From Thiobacillus sp. (GTDB lineage: Bacteria; Pseudomonadota; Gammaproteobacteria; Burkholderiales; Thiobacillaceae), in NCBI RefSeq assembly GCF_030696885.1, contig NZ_JAUYRI010000005.1:124001-188000 (forward strand): DNA of 64,000 nt. The letters are read 5' to 3'. Position 1 is the stretch's first letter, and every line of letters starts with the position of its first letter. The position numbers were made by a program, and so were the translations under genes. The notes under the pieces are model-generated. The model did no database searches and had not been told where the DNA came from. It was given only the letters and a program-made list of their open reading frames with translations. Below, in pieces: positions 37,590 through 45,062 of this stretch.

Positions 37590-37974
37590 ACCCTCCCCAA
37601 TGTCTGTCACGGCCCTGCTGCACGCCGGCCTGCTGGTGTCCGATCTGGCGCGGGCCCGGGTTTTTTACGAATCGGTGCTGCAGCTGACGCGCGACCCCAA
37701 CCGTCCCGACCTGCCGTATCCCGGCGAATGGTACGACCTCGGCAACGGCCAGCAGCTGCACCTGATGCGGCTGGACAACCCGGACGCCGCGTCGGTGCGC
37801 CCCGAACACGGCGGCCGCGACCGTCATATCGCGCTGGGCGTCAGGAACATGGAAGCGCTGAAAAGTCGGCTCGACGCGGCCGGGGTGAAATACACCGCCA
37901 GTAAGTCGGGGCGCGCGGCGCTGTTCTGCCGAGATCCGGATGCCAACACGCTCGAGTTTGTTGAAGTCAGCTGA
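37582..37974 (+). CDS. VOC (glyoxalase/bleomycin-resistance) family protein
   Basis: This 130-residue single-domain protein has two beta-alpha-beta-beta-beta modules: LLHAGLLVSDLARARVFYES with a first metal-ligand His, and DRHIALGVRNMEALKSRLD with a second. The end DPDANTLEFVEVS contains the usual final Glu ligand. The substrate cannot be inferred. Met at 37600 is an alternative start with no overlap to EamA. A divergent copy of its last codons follows 100 bases downstream. Confidence 0.9.
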   Translation: MSEPSPMSVTALLHAGLLVSDLARARVFYESVLQLTRDPNRPDLPYPGEWYDLGNGQQLHLMRLDNPDAASVRPEHGGRDRHIALGVRNMEALKSRLDAAGVKYTASKSGRAALFCRDPDANTLEFVEVS

Positions 37975-38112
37975 GCGGATCAGGCTTCGCGCTCCCGCCC
38001 CCGGTGCTACGCACCCGCCGAGTCGCCGCTCGCATCCGGATTCGAACACCTTGGAGCTTGTTGAAGTCCCCTAACCGGATCAGGCTTCGCGCTCCCGCCC
38101 CCGGTGCTGCGC
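37934..38112 (+). repeat. 100-bp tandem duplication of the VOC gene 3' end
   Basis: The segment from ATCCGGA at 37934 recurs from 38034, offset by exactly 100 bases and readable to about 38112. The second copy encodes HPDSNTLELVEVP then TAA, against DPDANTLEFVEVS then TGA in the gene. The stretch CGGATCAGGCTTCGCGCTCC and its continuation is nearly identical in both. The coding part has diverged more than the non-coding part. Confidence 0.8.
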
Positions 38113-38119
38113 GCCCGTA

Positions 38120-39286
38120 TCAGTCCGTCAGATCAGCCCGATAGGTGCGCATGAAGCGTTCGAGTTCGGTGTTGAGTTCGACCGAGAACGGCCAGGCATC
38201 GGCGTTTTGCGGCGACAGGGTGCGTTTCTGCCGGTGGACCCGCTGCGTGCTGCAGTCGAACAAGCGCAGACTCAGTTCCGGCCAGTAGGCACTTTCGACG
38301 GTTGAGCTGCTGTAAGACGCCTCGACGCGCGCGGACAGCAGGGCGCGCGGTGCATTCGGGCCGGCGCACAGTTCACGGCTACGCGGGTGCTGGTTCGACT
38401 CGTTCCACCAGGCGTTGAAGGCCTGCTCGTTCAGCGCGAGCGCGCGCGGCTCCATTTTCAGCACGTCGCGCCCGGTCTGTTGCAGGCTGGTGTGGATGCG
38501 CTGGGTATAGCTTGAGCGCGTTTCACCTGACCAGAAATCACGTTGGGCCGGCAGGCCCAACGCTGCATAGGCGAGCGCGGGACGTGCCGGTTTTGCCGGT
38601 GGGGATTCCACCGGTGCCGATGGAGCGGGCGTGGCGGCCGGGCGGGCGAGTGCGAGCTGGGGGGCTGCGGGTTGGGGTGCAGAGGGTAGCGGTGCTGCAG
38701 CGGGTTTGGGTTCCGCGGGTTGCGATGCAGCCGTGGGCGGTGTGGCGATGCGCGGCTTGGCCGCAGGCGCAGTTTGGACAGGGGCGACACGGGAAGGCGC
38801 CGTGGCTACAGGGGATGGCGCGGGGGCGACACGAGATGGCGCGGGGGCCGGCGCGGGCGTTTGCATGGCGGCATACGGTCGGGGCGAGAGGGTCGGGGCG
38901 GTGCTGGGGGTGTCTACCGGGGCAGACGGGGCGGGGCGTGTGGCGGCTGCCGGGGCCGGGTCGGGCGCATTCGCGGAGGGGGGCGTGTCCGGGCTTGTGC
39001 CTGTGCGGGCGTCAAGGGATTCGCGGCTGACTTCGGCGATGGCCGCCGGCGGGTTCGGCATGCCCGGCAGCCCGGGCAGCAGCCGCGGCGCCAGCATCAG
39101 GCCGACGCCGGCAAGCACCAGGATCAGCGAGGGGTGGGTGACGTTGAGCTTGATGCCGAAGGCTTCGACCGACGACGCCTGCGTGCTGGTCTTGCTGTAG
39201 ATGAACATCACCAGCCCGGTGGCCACCAGCGCCAGGCCGGCCAGTACCAGCACGGTGTCGATCAGGGCGGAAAAGTCGGTGGGCAT
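38120..39286 (-). CDS. membrane-anchored protein with Pro/Ala-rich linker, last gene of the 11-gene cluster
   Basis: I do not recognise the family. The 388-residue protein starts with two membrane helices (about 8-30 and 52-69). About 150 residues of low-complexity Pro/Ala/Thr linker follow, with repeats such as APSRVAPAPSP. A folded C-terminal domain of about 150 residues (FWSGETRSSYTQRIHTSLQQ to RFMRTYRADLTD) completes it. The linker could span the periplasm or cell wall. It lies 16 bases after the papain/hydrolase gene. The C-terminal domain has two widely spaced cysteines and no visible catalytic motif. Confidence 0.8.
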   Translation of the reverse strand: MPTDFSALIDTVLVLAGLALVATGLVMFIYSKTSTQASSVEAFGIKLNVTHPSLILVLAGVGLMLAPRLLPGLPGMPNPPAAIAEVSRESLDARTGTSPDTPPSANAPDPAPAAATRPAPSAPVDTPSTAPTLSPRPYAAMQTPAPAPAPSRVAPAPSPVATAPSRVAPVQTAPAAKPRIATPPTAASQPAEPKPAAAPLPSAPQPAAPQLALARPAATPAPSAPVESPPAKPARPALAYAALGLPAQRDFWSGETRSSYTQRIHTSLQQTGRDVLKMEPRALALNEQAFNAWWNESNQHPRSRELCAGPNAPRALLSARVEASYSSSTVESAYWPELSLRLFDCSTQRVHRQKRTLSPQNADAWPFSVELNTELERFMRTYRADLTD

Positions 39287-39302
39287 GGTGGCTCCTGTGG
39301 AC

Positions 39303-41321
39303 TCAGTAATGCAGGTCGCGCGCGGTGAACAGCATTTTCGGCGCGCTGCCGAGCACGCGGGTGAGCACCGAATTCATGGTGGCGCAGTCGTTGTCGAAAC
39401 CACCGTGGGTGTGGCTGATCGAGGCGCCCTGTTTGATTGCGGCGAGCTCTTGGGCCGGATCGATCGGGATGCCCTGGGAAACCACCAGCGCCGGGCGGCC
39501 GTCGACCTGTCCGCTGAAGATTTTGGCCAGCTGGGCGTCGGCTTCGAGGCAGGCGTGCATCCCCAGTATAGGCACCTCGCGCATGCCTTCGAAGGCATTG
39601 GACACGAGATAGAGCAGGGATTTTCCATACGGCCCGACGCAGTCGCCGCGTTCCAGTTTGTCGGACAACAGATACAGGCTTGGCAGCGGGATTTCTCCCG
39701 CGTCCAGGCCGGGCAGCAGCAGCTGCTTGAAGGTGTCGGTGCGGATCGCGGGCGCGAGGAACTGCACGCTTTTCAGTGGGAGGCCCAGATTGCCCAGCAG
39801 CGGCATGGCGTGGGCGGCGAAGATGCTGCCCGCCGAATGGCCGACGATGTGCAGCTCCCAACCGGTCTTGTCGGCCTTGTCCAGTTTTTGCCTGGCCAGT
39901 GCGACGTACTGCGCGACCAGCTGGATGCCGCCGATGTTGTGCGGGTGGACGGACGCCAGCTGGGCGTTTTGCTTCATTTCGCCCCACAGCCGGTGGCCGA
40001 CCCGGGCGAGCGTGAGTTCGAGCACGCGGTCCTTGGCCTCGGTCAGATTTTCCAGAAAGCCGCCGCCGGCGAGCTTGTCGGCCTCGGTGAACAGGTCCTT
40101 GAACAGGCCGGCGACGCTGGAAAGAAAGTCGCTCTCCCACATGATGTGCAGCGGGTAGATCTCGTTTTCCAGCATCACGTCGCGCATGGCGATGATGCGC
40201 TTGGCGCAGCCGGACTCGGAATTGAGGCCGCCGTGCAGATAGAGCAGGATGCGGCGTTTCTTCCAGCCGCGGGTTTTGGCGGGGATGGTTTCGCAGAACA
40301 GGCGCTCGATGTCCGACTCGGTGGTCCAGTACTCGCCGTTGTCCGACAGCTCGCCGTTGTTGGTGACGTTGATGACGTAGGGCCGGATCTCGGACAGTGG
40401 GATGGTGCGGCTGGTGCGCTGCAGGCCGGAGGTGTCGATGCTCTTGTCGTCAGCCCACAGGTCCATCGTTACCGGCACGCCGAGCTGCGCGACCCAGACA
40501 TCGGTGGCGTGCATCAGAAAGTCTTCGTAGGGCAGTAGCGCAAAGCCGCCGGCGCCCCAGCCCGGCCCCCAGGAATTCTGGACGATGAAGCCCTGCGGGG
40601 TGTAGCCGACGAGGGCGACGGCATGGCCGCCGTCGGCGCTGCCGCTGCGCTTGATCACCGGCAGCCTGAGCGTGGTCTTGCGGCCGCGGTGCACGTAGCT
40701 GACCGGCACTGGTTTGTCGCTCTTGTTGCCGCCGGGGTTGGCCCAGCCCGAGTGCACCATCAGCGTGGCGTACAGAATGCCGGTTTCCTTCAGCGCGGTG
40801 TGCATGTCGCGCACGTTGTAGGGGCGGATGCGGTAGTACGCACCGCCCGGCGTGCTCATCGCCTGCTGGATGATGGGGTCGCTCATGTGGGTGATGCCAT
40901 GCTGGTCGTCCTTCCACGCCGAACGCAGACACACGCCGTGCTTGGACCAGGCCTTGATCGCGCCGCGCGCGGACGAGCCTTCGTAGGCTTCGCCTGGCCA
41001 TTCGTCGTAGCGGCGCGCCAGTTCGTACAGCATGCGCGGGCTGACGATGGCGGTCCGCTTCTGTTTGGCGCGCAGGAAATTGACCACGGCCGCCAGCGCA
41101 AAGCCGGTGCAGGCGCCTTCGCGACCCTGGTCGAGAATCATGGCTGGCTTGATGAAGGCGCAGCTGACCAGTGAATCGGGCAAGGAAATCAGCGCCGGCT
41201 GATAAAACCAGTCGCGCAGGTCGATGCGGTCGGGAAACGCGTCGAGCCGCTGGCGGGTGGCTTTTTCGGCGCTGGTCTTGAGCGGGCGATCCGAGAGCGA
41301 GGCGGGGGCTTTCTTGGCCAT
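39303..41321 (-). CDS. papain-like (C1) peptidase fused to an alpha/beta-hydrolase
   Basis: This 672-residue fusion carries two complete catalytic sites. The N-terminal C1 peptidase has Cys71 in LDQGREGACTGFAL, His233 in ADGGHAVALVGY and Asn249 in FIVQNSWGPGWGAGGFALL. The C-terminal half is an alpha/beta-hydrolase: oxyanion HGG in LLYLHGGLNSES (361-372), nucleophile elbow VGHSAGS with Ser496, and a late His in SHTHGGFDND. There is no signal peptide, so it is probably cytosolic unless exported otherwise. I start at ATG 41321, where homology begins. Amide and ester cleavage on one polypeptide could process a lipidated or acylated peptide; that is inference. Confidence 0.86.
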   Translation of the reverse strand: MAKKAPASLSDRPLKTSAEKATRQRLDAFPDRIDLRDWFYQPALISLPDSLVSCAFIKPAMILDQGREGACTGFALAAVVNFLRAKQKRTAIVSPRMLYELARRYDEWPGEAYEGSSARGAIKAWSKHGVCLRSAWKDDQHGITHMSDPIIQQAMSTPGGAYYRIRPYNVRDMHTALKETGILYATLMVHSGWANPGGNKSDKPVPVSYVHRGRKTTLRLPVIKRSGSADGGHAVALVGYTPQGFIVQNSWGPGWGAGGFALLPYEDFLMHATDVWVAQLGVPVTMDLWADDKSIDTSGLQRTSRTIPLSEIRPYVINVTNNGELSDNGEYWTTESDIERLFCETIPAKTRGWKKRRILLYLHGGLNSESGCAKRIIAMRDVMLENEIYPLHIMWESDFLSSVAGLFKDLFTEADKLAGGGFLENLTEAKDRVLELTLARVGHRLWGEMKQNAQLASVHPHNIGGIQLVAQYVALARQKLDKADKTGWELHIVGHSAGSIFAAHAMPLLGNLGLPLKSVQFLAPAIRTDTFKQLLLPGLDAGEIPLPSLYLLSDKLERGDCVGPYGKSLLYLVSNAFEGMREVPILGMHACLEADAQLAKIFSGQVDGRPALVVSQGIPIDPAQELAAIKQGASISHTHGGFDNDCATMNSVLTRVLGSAPKMLFTARDLHY

Positions 41322-41335
41322 GAGGGGCTCCTTGG

Positions 41336-41974
41336 TCAGTTTTTTCTGTTCCAGATGCGGCGCGCGACGACGGAATCGATGCCGGCATGGATGAGGTCGA
41401 ATGTCAGGCGGTTCGGCGTGCACACGCCTGCTTCCATCAGGGTACGGATGCCTTCCATCATGATGTCGCGCACCTCTTCGAAGCTTTTGTCGGTGGTGCC
41501 GGCATGGTGGCAATCGAACAGCCAGTCATGGATCAGGAAGGCGGGGGCGTAGGTCCAGGGCGACAGGTCCTTGACGAACCACAGTGGACGCGGAATCGAG
41601 CCGCCGTCGGTGAACAGCCTGCCGGGCTCGATCACTTCGCCGGTGCTGCGGATGAAACGGAAGCACGGTGTCTGCGGTTCCATGCGGAAAATGTCCGGCT
41701 TGACCCAGACCAGATAGGGCTCGCCTTCGAATTTCCCGATGGGGAAATCCGGATAGAACTTCTGCGTTGCTTCGCCCCAGGTGGACATGGCTAGGGCCGG
41801 GCCGGCTTTGCCGCCGACCTTCTTTTTCCTGGCCGGCTTCTCTGCCTCGACCAATTCAGCGGCGAGCTTCTCGGGCGTGAGGCCAAACTTGGCGTCGATC
41901 TGCTTGCGCTCGGCCACGGTTAACAGCGCGGTTTTTTTGGTTTTTGCTTTGGGCTTGGCTTGGGTCTTGGGCAT
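41336..41974 (-). CDS. DUF1353-family protein
   Basis: This 212-residue soluble protein has a Lys-rich N-terminal tail (KTQAKPKAKTKKTALLTVAE), then a DUF1353 domain marked by GRLFTDGGSIPRPLWF and YAPAFLIHDWLFDCHH. The conserved Asp, Ser and His-Asp residues look like a possible active or metal site. The family also occurs in phages, and its function is unknown. It precedes the papain/hydrolase gene by 14 bases. The basic tail could bind nucleic acid or an acidic surface. Confidence 0.8.
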   Translation of the reverse strand: MPKTQAKPKAKTKKTALLTVAERKQIDAKFGLTPEKLAAELVEAEKPARKKKVGGKAGPALAMSTWGEATQKFYPDFPIGKFEGEPYLVWVKPDIFRMEPQTPCFRFIRSTGEVIEPGRLFTDGGSIPRPLWFVKDLSPWTYAPAFLIHDWLFDCHHAGTTDKSFEEVRDIMMEGIRTLMEAGVCTPNRLTFDLIHAGIDSVVARRIWNRKN

Positions 41975-42014
41975 GTCGAACGGTCCTTTGGGTGGAGGGT
42001 GGATAAACGGGAAT

Positions 42015-42437
42015 TTATTTTTCGTCCTGCCGCACGAAGAAGGCGCCCATCACGCCGGTCGCCAGTCCCTGCACGGCGGCCAGCCACAGGCGCGAAATGT
42101 CGAGCAGTTCGGGCAGGGTTTTGCCGGTGAGCGGGAAGAACAGCAAGGGCAGCAACAACAGAAAGATGTAAAGCAGCGACAGCCCGAGCGTGAGCCGGTA
42201 GAGAAAACAGTCCACCTGGATGTCGGCCTGCTCCTGATGGCGCTGGGTATAGACCAGCACACCGATGATCAGCGATAGATTGGGGACCATGGCGGGCAGG
42301 AACCAGTCCCACAAGCCGACCAGGTCGACCTTGCGGGCAAAGAAGCTGATGAACAGCAGCACGGCGAAGCAAATGCCCGCGCCGACGAACCACAGCAGTG
42401 CGAGTCGCTTGCGTGCGACCTGCATGCTGAGCGTCAT
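42015..42437 (-). CDS. four-helix membrane protein of the cluster
   Basis: This 140-residue protein has four membrane helices: LALLWFVGAGICFAVLLFIS, the FLPAMVPNLSLIIGVLVY segment, LGLSLLYIFLLLLPLLFFPL and LAAVQGLATGVMGAFFV. No family is recognised. The ATG overlaps the stop of the upstream gene by four bases, showing translational coupling. It may anchor the cluster's proteins or form a small channel; nothing in the sequence decides this. Confidence 0.8.
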   Translation of the reverse strand: MTLSMQVARKRLALLWFVGAGICFAVLLFISFFARKVDLVGLWDWFLPAMVPNLSLIIGVLVYTQRHQEQADIQVDCFLYRLTLGLSLLYIFLLLLPLLFFPLTGKTLPELLDISRLWLAAVQGLATGVMGAFFVRQDEK

Positions 42438-43579
42438 GGCTGCCGCTCCAGTACGCTGAGGATGCCGGCGCCACGCAGGTGCTGCTGGCCGTCGAACAGC
42501 CCTGGGCGCTGCAGTGCTGCGCCCAGGCTGGAAATCGAAAACTCGTAGACCAGTGCGGTGCACACGGTATCTCCGCCATAGGGCCGGCCGGCGAGTTCGG
42601 CGGGGAGGGCGGTCGCGCCTTTCTCCACCCAAGTCATGGCTTCACCCGGCCGGACGGGTGTGCCGCTGGTGGTGAACGGCGTCGGGGTGAAGGTGAACAC
42701 GATGACGCGGAAGGTGTCGCCATTCTTGCCCAGCAGGGCCCGCAGGTAGGCGTCGATGCTGAACGGGATCAGCGACACCGGATCGATTTGCGTCGACCAG
42801 CGTTGCTCGGCGGCCGGTGCGGCATTCGGGTCGATGCGCTCGATCTGGGTGACCATGGCAAAGCCATCCGGCACGGCGTAGTAGCTGACTTCGTTGTAGC
42901 CGTTGGCGGCCAGCGCACGCTCCATCCGCGCCGCCACGCTGCCATTGCTGGGCATGGGCTGCCCGGCCACCAGCAGGGCGCGATCGAGCCTGAGCCGGGT
43001 CGAGTAGGGCGGCGGCGGCCAGGGAAACTCAGGCAGCTTGAAGCTGGCTTTCTTGGCAGCCATTTTTTTCGTGGCCATTTTCTTTTTGATCTGGACCGGG
43101 GCCTGCGCGGCGGGAGCGGGTAAGCGGCCAGTCTCGGGCACAAAGGCGGGCTCGGCCGCGGCGGTAGCCGGCGCATCGGCAGGGGGGGCGCCATTCGCGG
43201 CTGCCGGCGCCATCAGCCGGCGTGTGTGGGCAAGGCGGTTGTCGCGTGCCGTTTGTTCGCGCACGTCAGGCGTCACGCAAACGTGGTCACTCGGGCGGGC
43301 TTCGCGCCAGACAAAACCCGGCTTGCAGGTGTCCGCTCCATACGCGCCACCGTGCGTTTCGCGGCGCGCGCCGGCGAGCTGGTTGTCGCGTGCGGTTTGC
43401 TCGCGCACGTCGGGCGTCACGCAGACACGGTCGTCCGGAAAGGCCTCGCGCCAGACGTAGCCTTCGATGCAGACATCGGGATGCGGTGCTGATTCGACCG
43501 TAGATGCGGCCAGCGCGAGCAGTGCAGTCAACAGCACGGCACGGAGGGCACGTGAGAGGGCAGGATGCAGGTGGGTCAT
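42434..43579 (-). CDS. secreted protein with two 48-residue Cys repeats
   Basis: This 381-residue protein has a signal peptide ending near residue 31. Two tandem repeats follow at Cys37-Ala69 and Cys85-Ala117, each reading C...G[YF]VWREA.P.D.VCVTP and then DVREQTARDN.LA. A Lys/Ala-rich linker leads to a C-terminal domain of about 200 residues (FPWPPPPYSTRLRLDRALLV onward, FRVIVFTFTPTPFTTSG). Each repeat has two cysteines, which could form a disulfide. The C-terminal domain resembles nothing I know. It lies 13 bases after the diheme cytochrome gene and overlaps the next. Confidence 0.8.
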   Translation of the reverse strand: MTHLHPALSRALRAVLLTALLALAASTVESAPHPDVCIEGYVWREAFPDDRVCVTPDVREQTARDNQLAGARRETHGGAYGADTCKPGFVWREARPSDHVCVTPDVREQTARDNRLAHTRRLMAPAAANGAPPADAPATAAAEPAFVPETGRLPAPAAQAPVQIKKKMATKKMAAKKASFKLPEFPWPPPPYSTRLRLDRALLVAGQPMPSNGSVAARMERALAANGYNEVSYYAVPDGFAMVTQIERIDPNAAPAAEQRWSTQIDPVSLIPFSIDAYLRALLGKNGDTFRVIVFTFTPTPFTTSGTPVRPGEAMTWVEKGATALPAELAGRPYGGDTVCTALVYEFSISSLGAALQRPGLFDGQQHLRGAGILSVLERQP

Positions 43580-43592
43580 GGCAGGCTCCCGG

Positions 43593-45053
43593 TCAGAACG
43601 TTTTCAGGTATTCCAGCAGCGCGGCCTTGTCGGCGGCCGGCAAGCCGGTGCCGAAGTCGTGGCCCTGGTTGCCGTTGCCGCGCAGCCGGGTGTCGAGCGG
43701 GGTGCCGGCGCGCTCGGCCGCCGGGCCCTGGACGACGAAGCCGACTCGCACCGGGTCGTAGACGTCGTAGCCGCGCCAGAACAGCTGCGGCCGCTGCGCC
43801 GGCGGCGTCAGCAGGTCGGTCAGCGTCGGCACCGAACCGTTGTGCAGGTAGGGCGCGCGCAGCCAGATGCCGTCGAGGAACTGCGCGACATAGCCGGTCA
43901 GCGGCGCTTCGACCAGGCCGCGGCGTTCGATGCCCATGTCGCTGACGACCTTGTTGGCCTCGATCGCGGCCTGCTTGCCCCAGGTGTCGATGCGGCCGCG
44001 GTCGGTGCCGATTTCGCTCAGGGGAATGATCGTGCCGGTGAGCGCGCTGGCGTGGCAAACCGCACAGTTCGTGTCGAACACGGCCTTGCCGCGCGCGGCG
44101 CGAGTGGCATCGATGGGGAAGGGGTATTTCGGTGCCGGGGTGTTCTTCAGGTAGTCGACCAGCCAGTCGATGTGGCCGAGGAAGTCGTCGGTGTCCTTGG
44201 GCGCCGCGCCCATCAGGCCCAATGCCGAATCGATGACGACCGAATAGACGTCGTGCGAATCGCCGGCGAAGTTCATGCGGTGGCCTTTTTCATGTTGGTA
44301 TTTCTTCAGGTTCCACACCGAAGGCATGTCGGTGGGGCCGAACGTGTCGTCCATCGGCCAGCGGATCATGAAGTATTTGGTCAGGTTCATCGCGTCGTCG
44401 CGCCCGCGCCCCCACTCGGGAAAGTCACTGCGGTAGATCCATTCGAACTGCGCTTCGCGTTCGGTCAGGCGTTTTTTGGTGATGGGGATGATCAGGTAGC
44501 GGTAGGCCAGGCGGTCGATGAAATCGAGGTCGGCGGCGAGGTTGATCTCGGCCATCAGCGTGTCGGCATTGAAGCGCGGGTCCTTGGCGCAGTCGACCAA
44601 AAACCGGAAGAAGGCTTCGAGGTCGAGCGTGTGGTTGGGGCCGGTGACGACTAGGGTCGGCGTCTCGTCGGGCTGGGTGCGGTAGCTCGCCACGTGGCAG
44701 GCAGCGCAGGTATTGGCGACGCGGTCGAAGCCGATGCGCCGCTTGGAAAAGCCCACCGGCAGCTCCTGGCCCTGTTCCCACACCACGCCGAAGCTGGCGT
44801 AGCCGACGCCGGGCTTGGGCAGCTTGTCGGGGAAGACGCGCGGCAGCACGTAGAAAATCCAGTAGGGAATGCCGGCGTCGTTTTCCGCGCCCATGGAGCC
44901 GTACTTGAAGCGGTCGTCGGGGTTGTCGAACTGCGTGGCGCCGTGGTCGCGCAGGAAGCGGTCCCAGCCGACATAGCCCAACACCACGCCGAGAATCAGC
45001 ACGACGAGGGCGGTTATTTTCAACCAGCGCGGACAGCGGCAGAGCGTCTTCAT
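43593..45053 (-). CDS. diheme c-type cytochrome, RoxA-like/diheme peroxidase-like (paralogue 1)
   Basis: This 486-residue exported protein is held by one N-terminal helix (about 12-30). It has two heme c sites, NTCAACH (Cys116-His120) and NCAVCH (Cys330-His334). The C-terminal signature is IGTDRGRIDTWG, WLRAPYLHNGSVPTLTDLL and RPQLFWRGYDVYDPVRVGF, ending KAALLEYLKTF. This layout is shared by RoxA-type rubber oxygenases and by proteins annotated as diheme cytochrome c peroxidases; which chemistry applies here is open. It is paralogous over its whole length to the next cytochrome upstream in the operon. Confidence 0.88.
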   Translation of the reverse strand: MKTLCRCPRWLKITALVVLILGVVLGYVGWDRFLRDHGATQFDNPDDRFKYGSMGAENDAGIPYWIFYVLPRVFPDKLPKPGVGYASFGVVWEQGQELPVGFSKRRIGFDRVANTCAACHVASYRTQPDETPTLVVTGPNHTLDLEAFFRFLVDCAKDPRFNADTLMAEINLAADLDFIDRLAYRYLIIPITKKRLTEREAQFEWIYRSDFPEWGRGRDDAMNLTKYFMIRWPMDDTFGPTDMPSVWNLKKYQHEKGHRMNFAGDSHDVYSVVIDSALGLMGAAPKDTDDFLGHIDWLVDYLKNTPAPKYPFPIDATRAARGKAVFDTNCAVCHASALTGTIIPLSEIGTDRGRIDTWGKQAAIEANKVVSDMGIERRGLVEAPLTGYVAQFLDGIWLRAPYLHNGSVPTLTDLLTPPAQRPQLFWRGYDVYDPVRVGFVVQGPAAERAGTPLDTRLRGNGNQGHDFGTGLPAADKAALLEYLKTF

Positions 45054-45062
45054 GGCGAGCTC

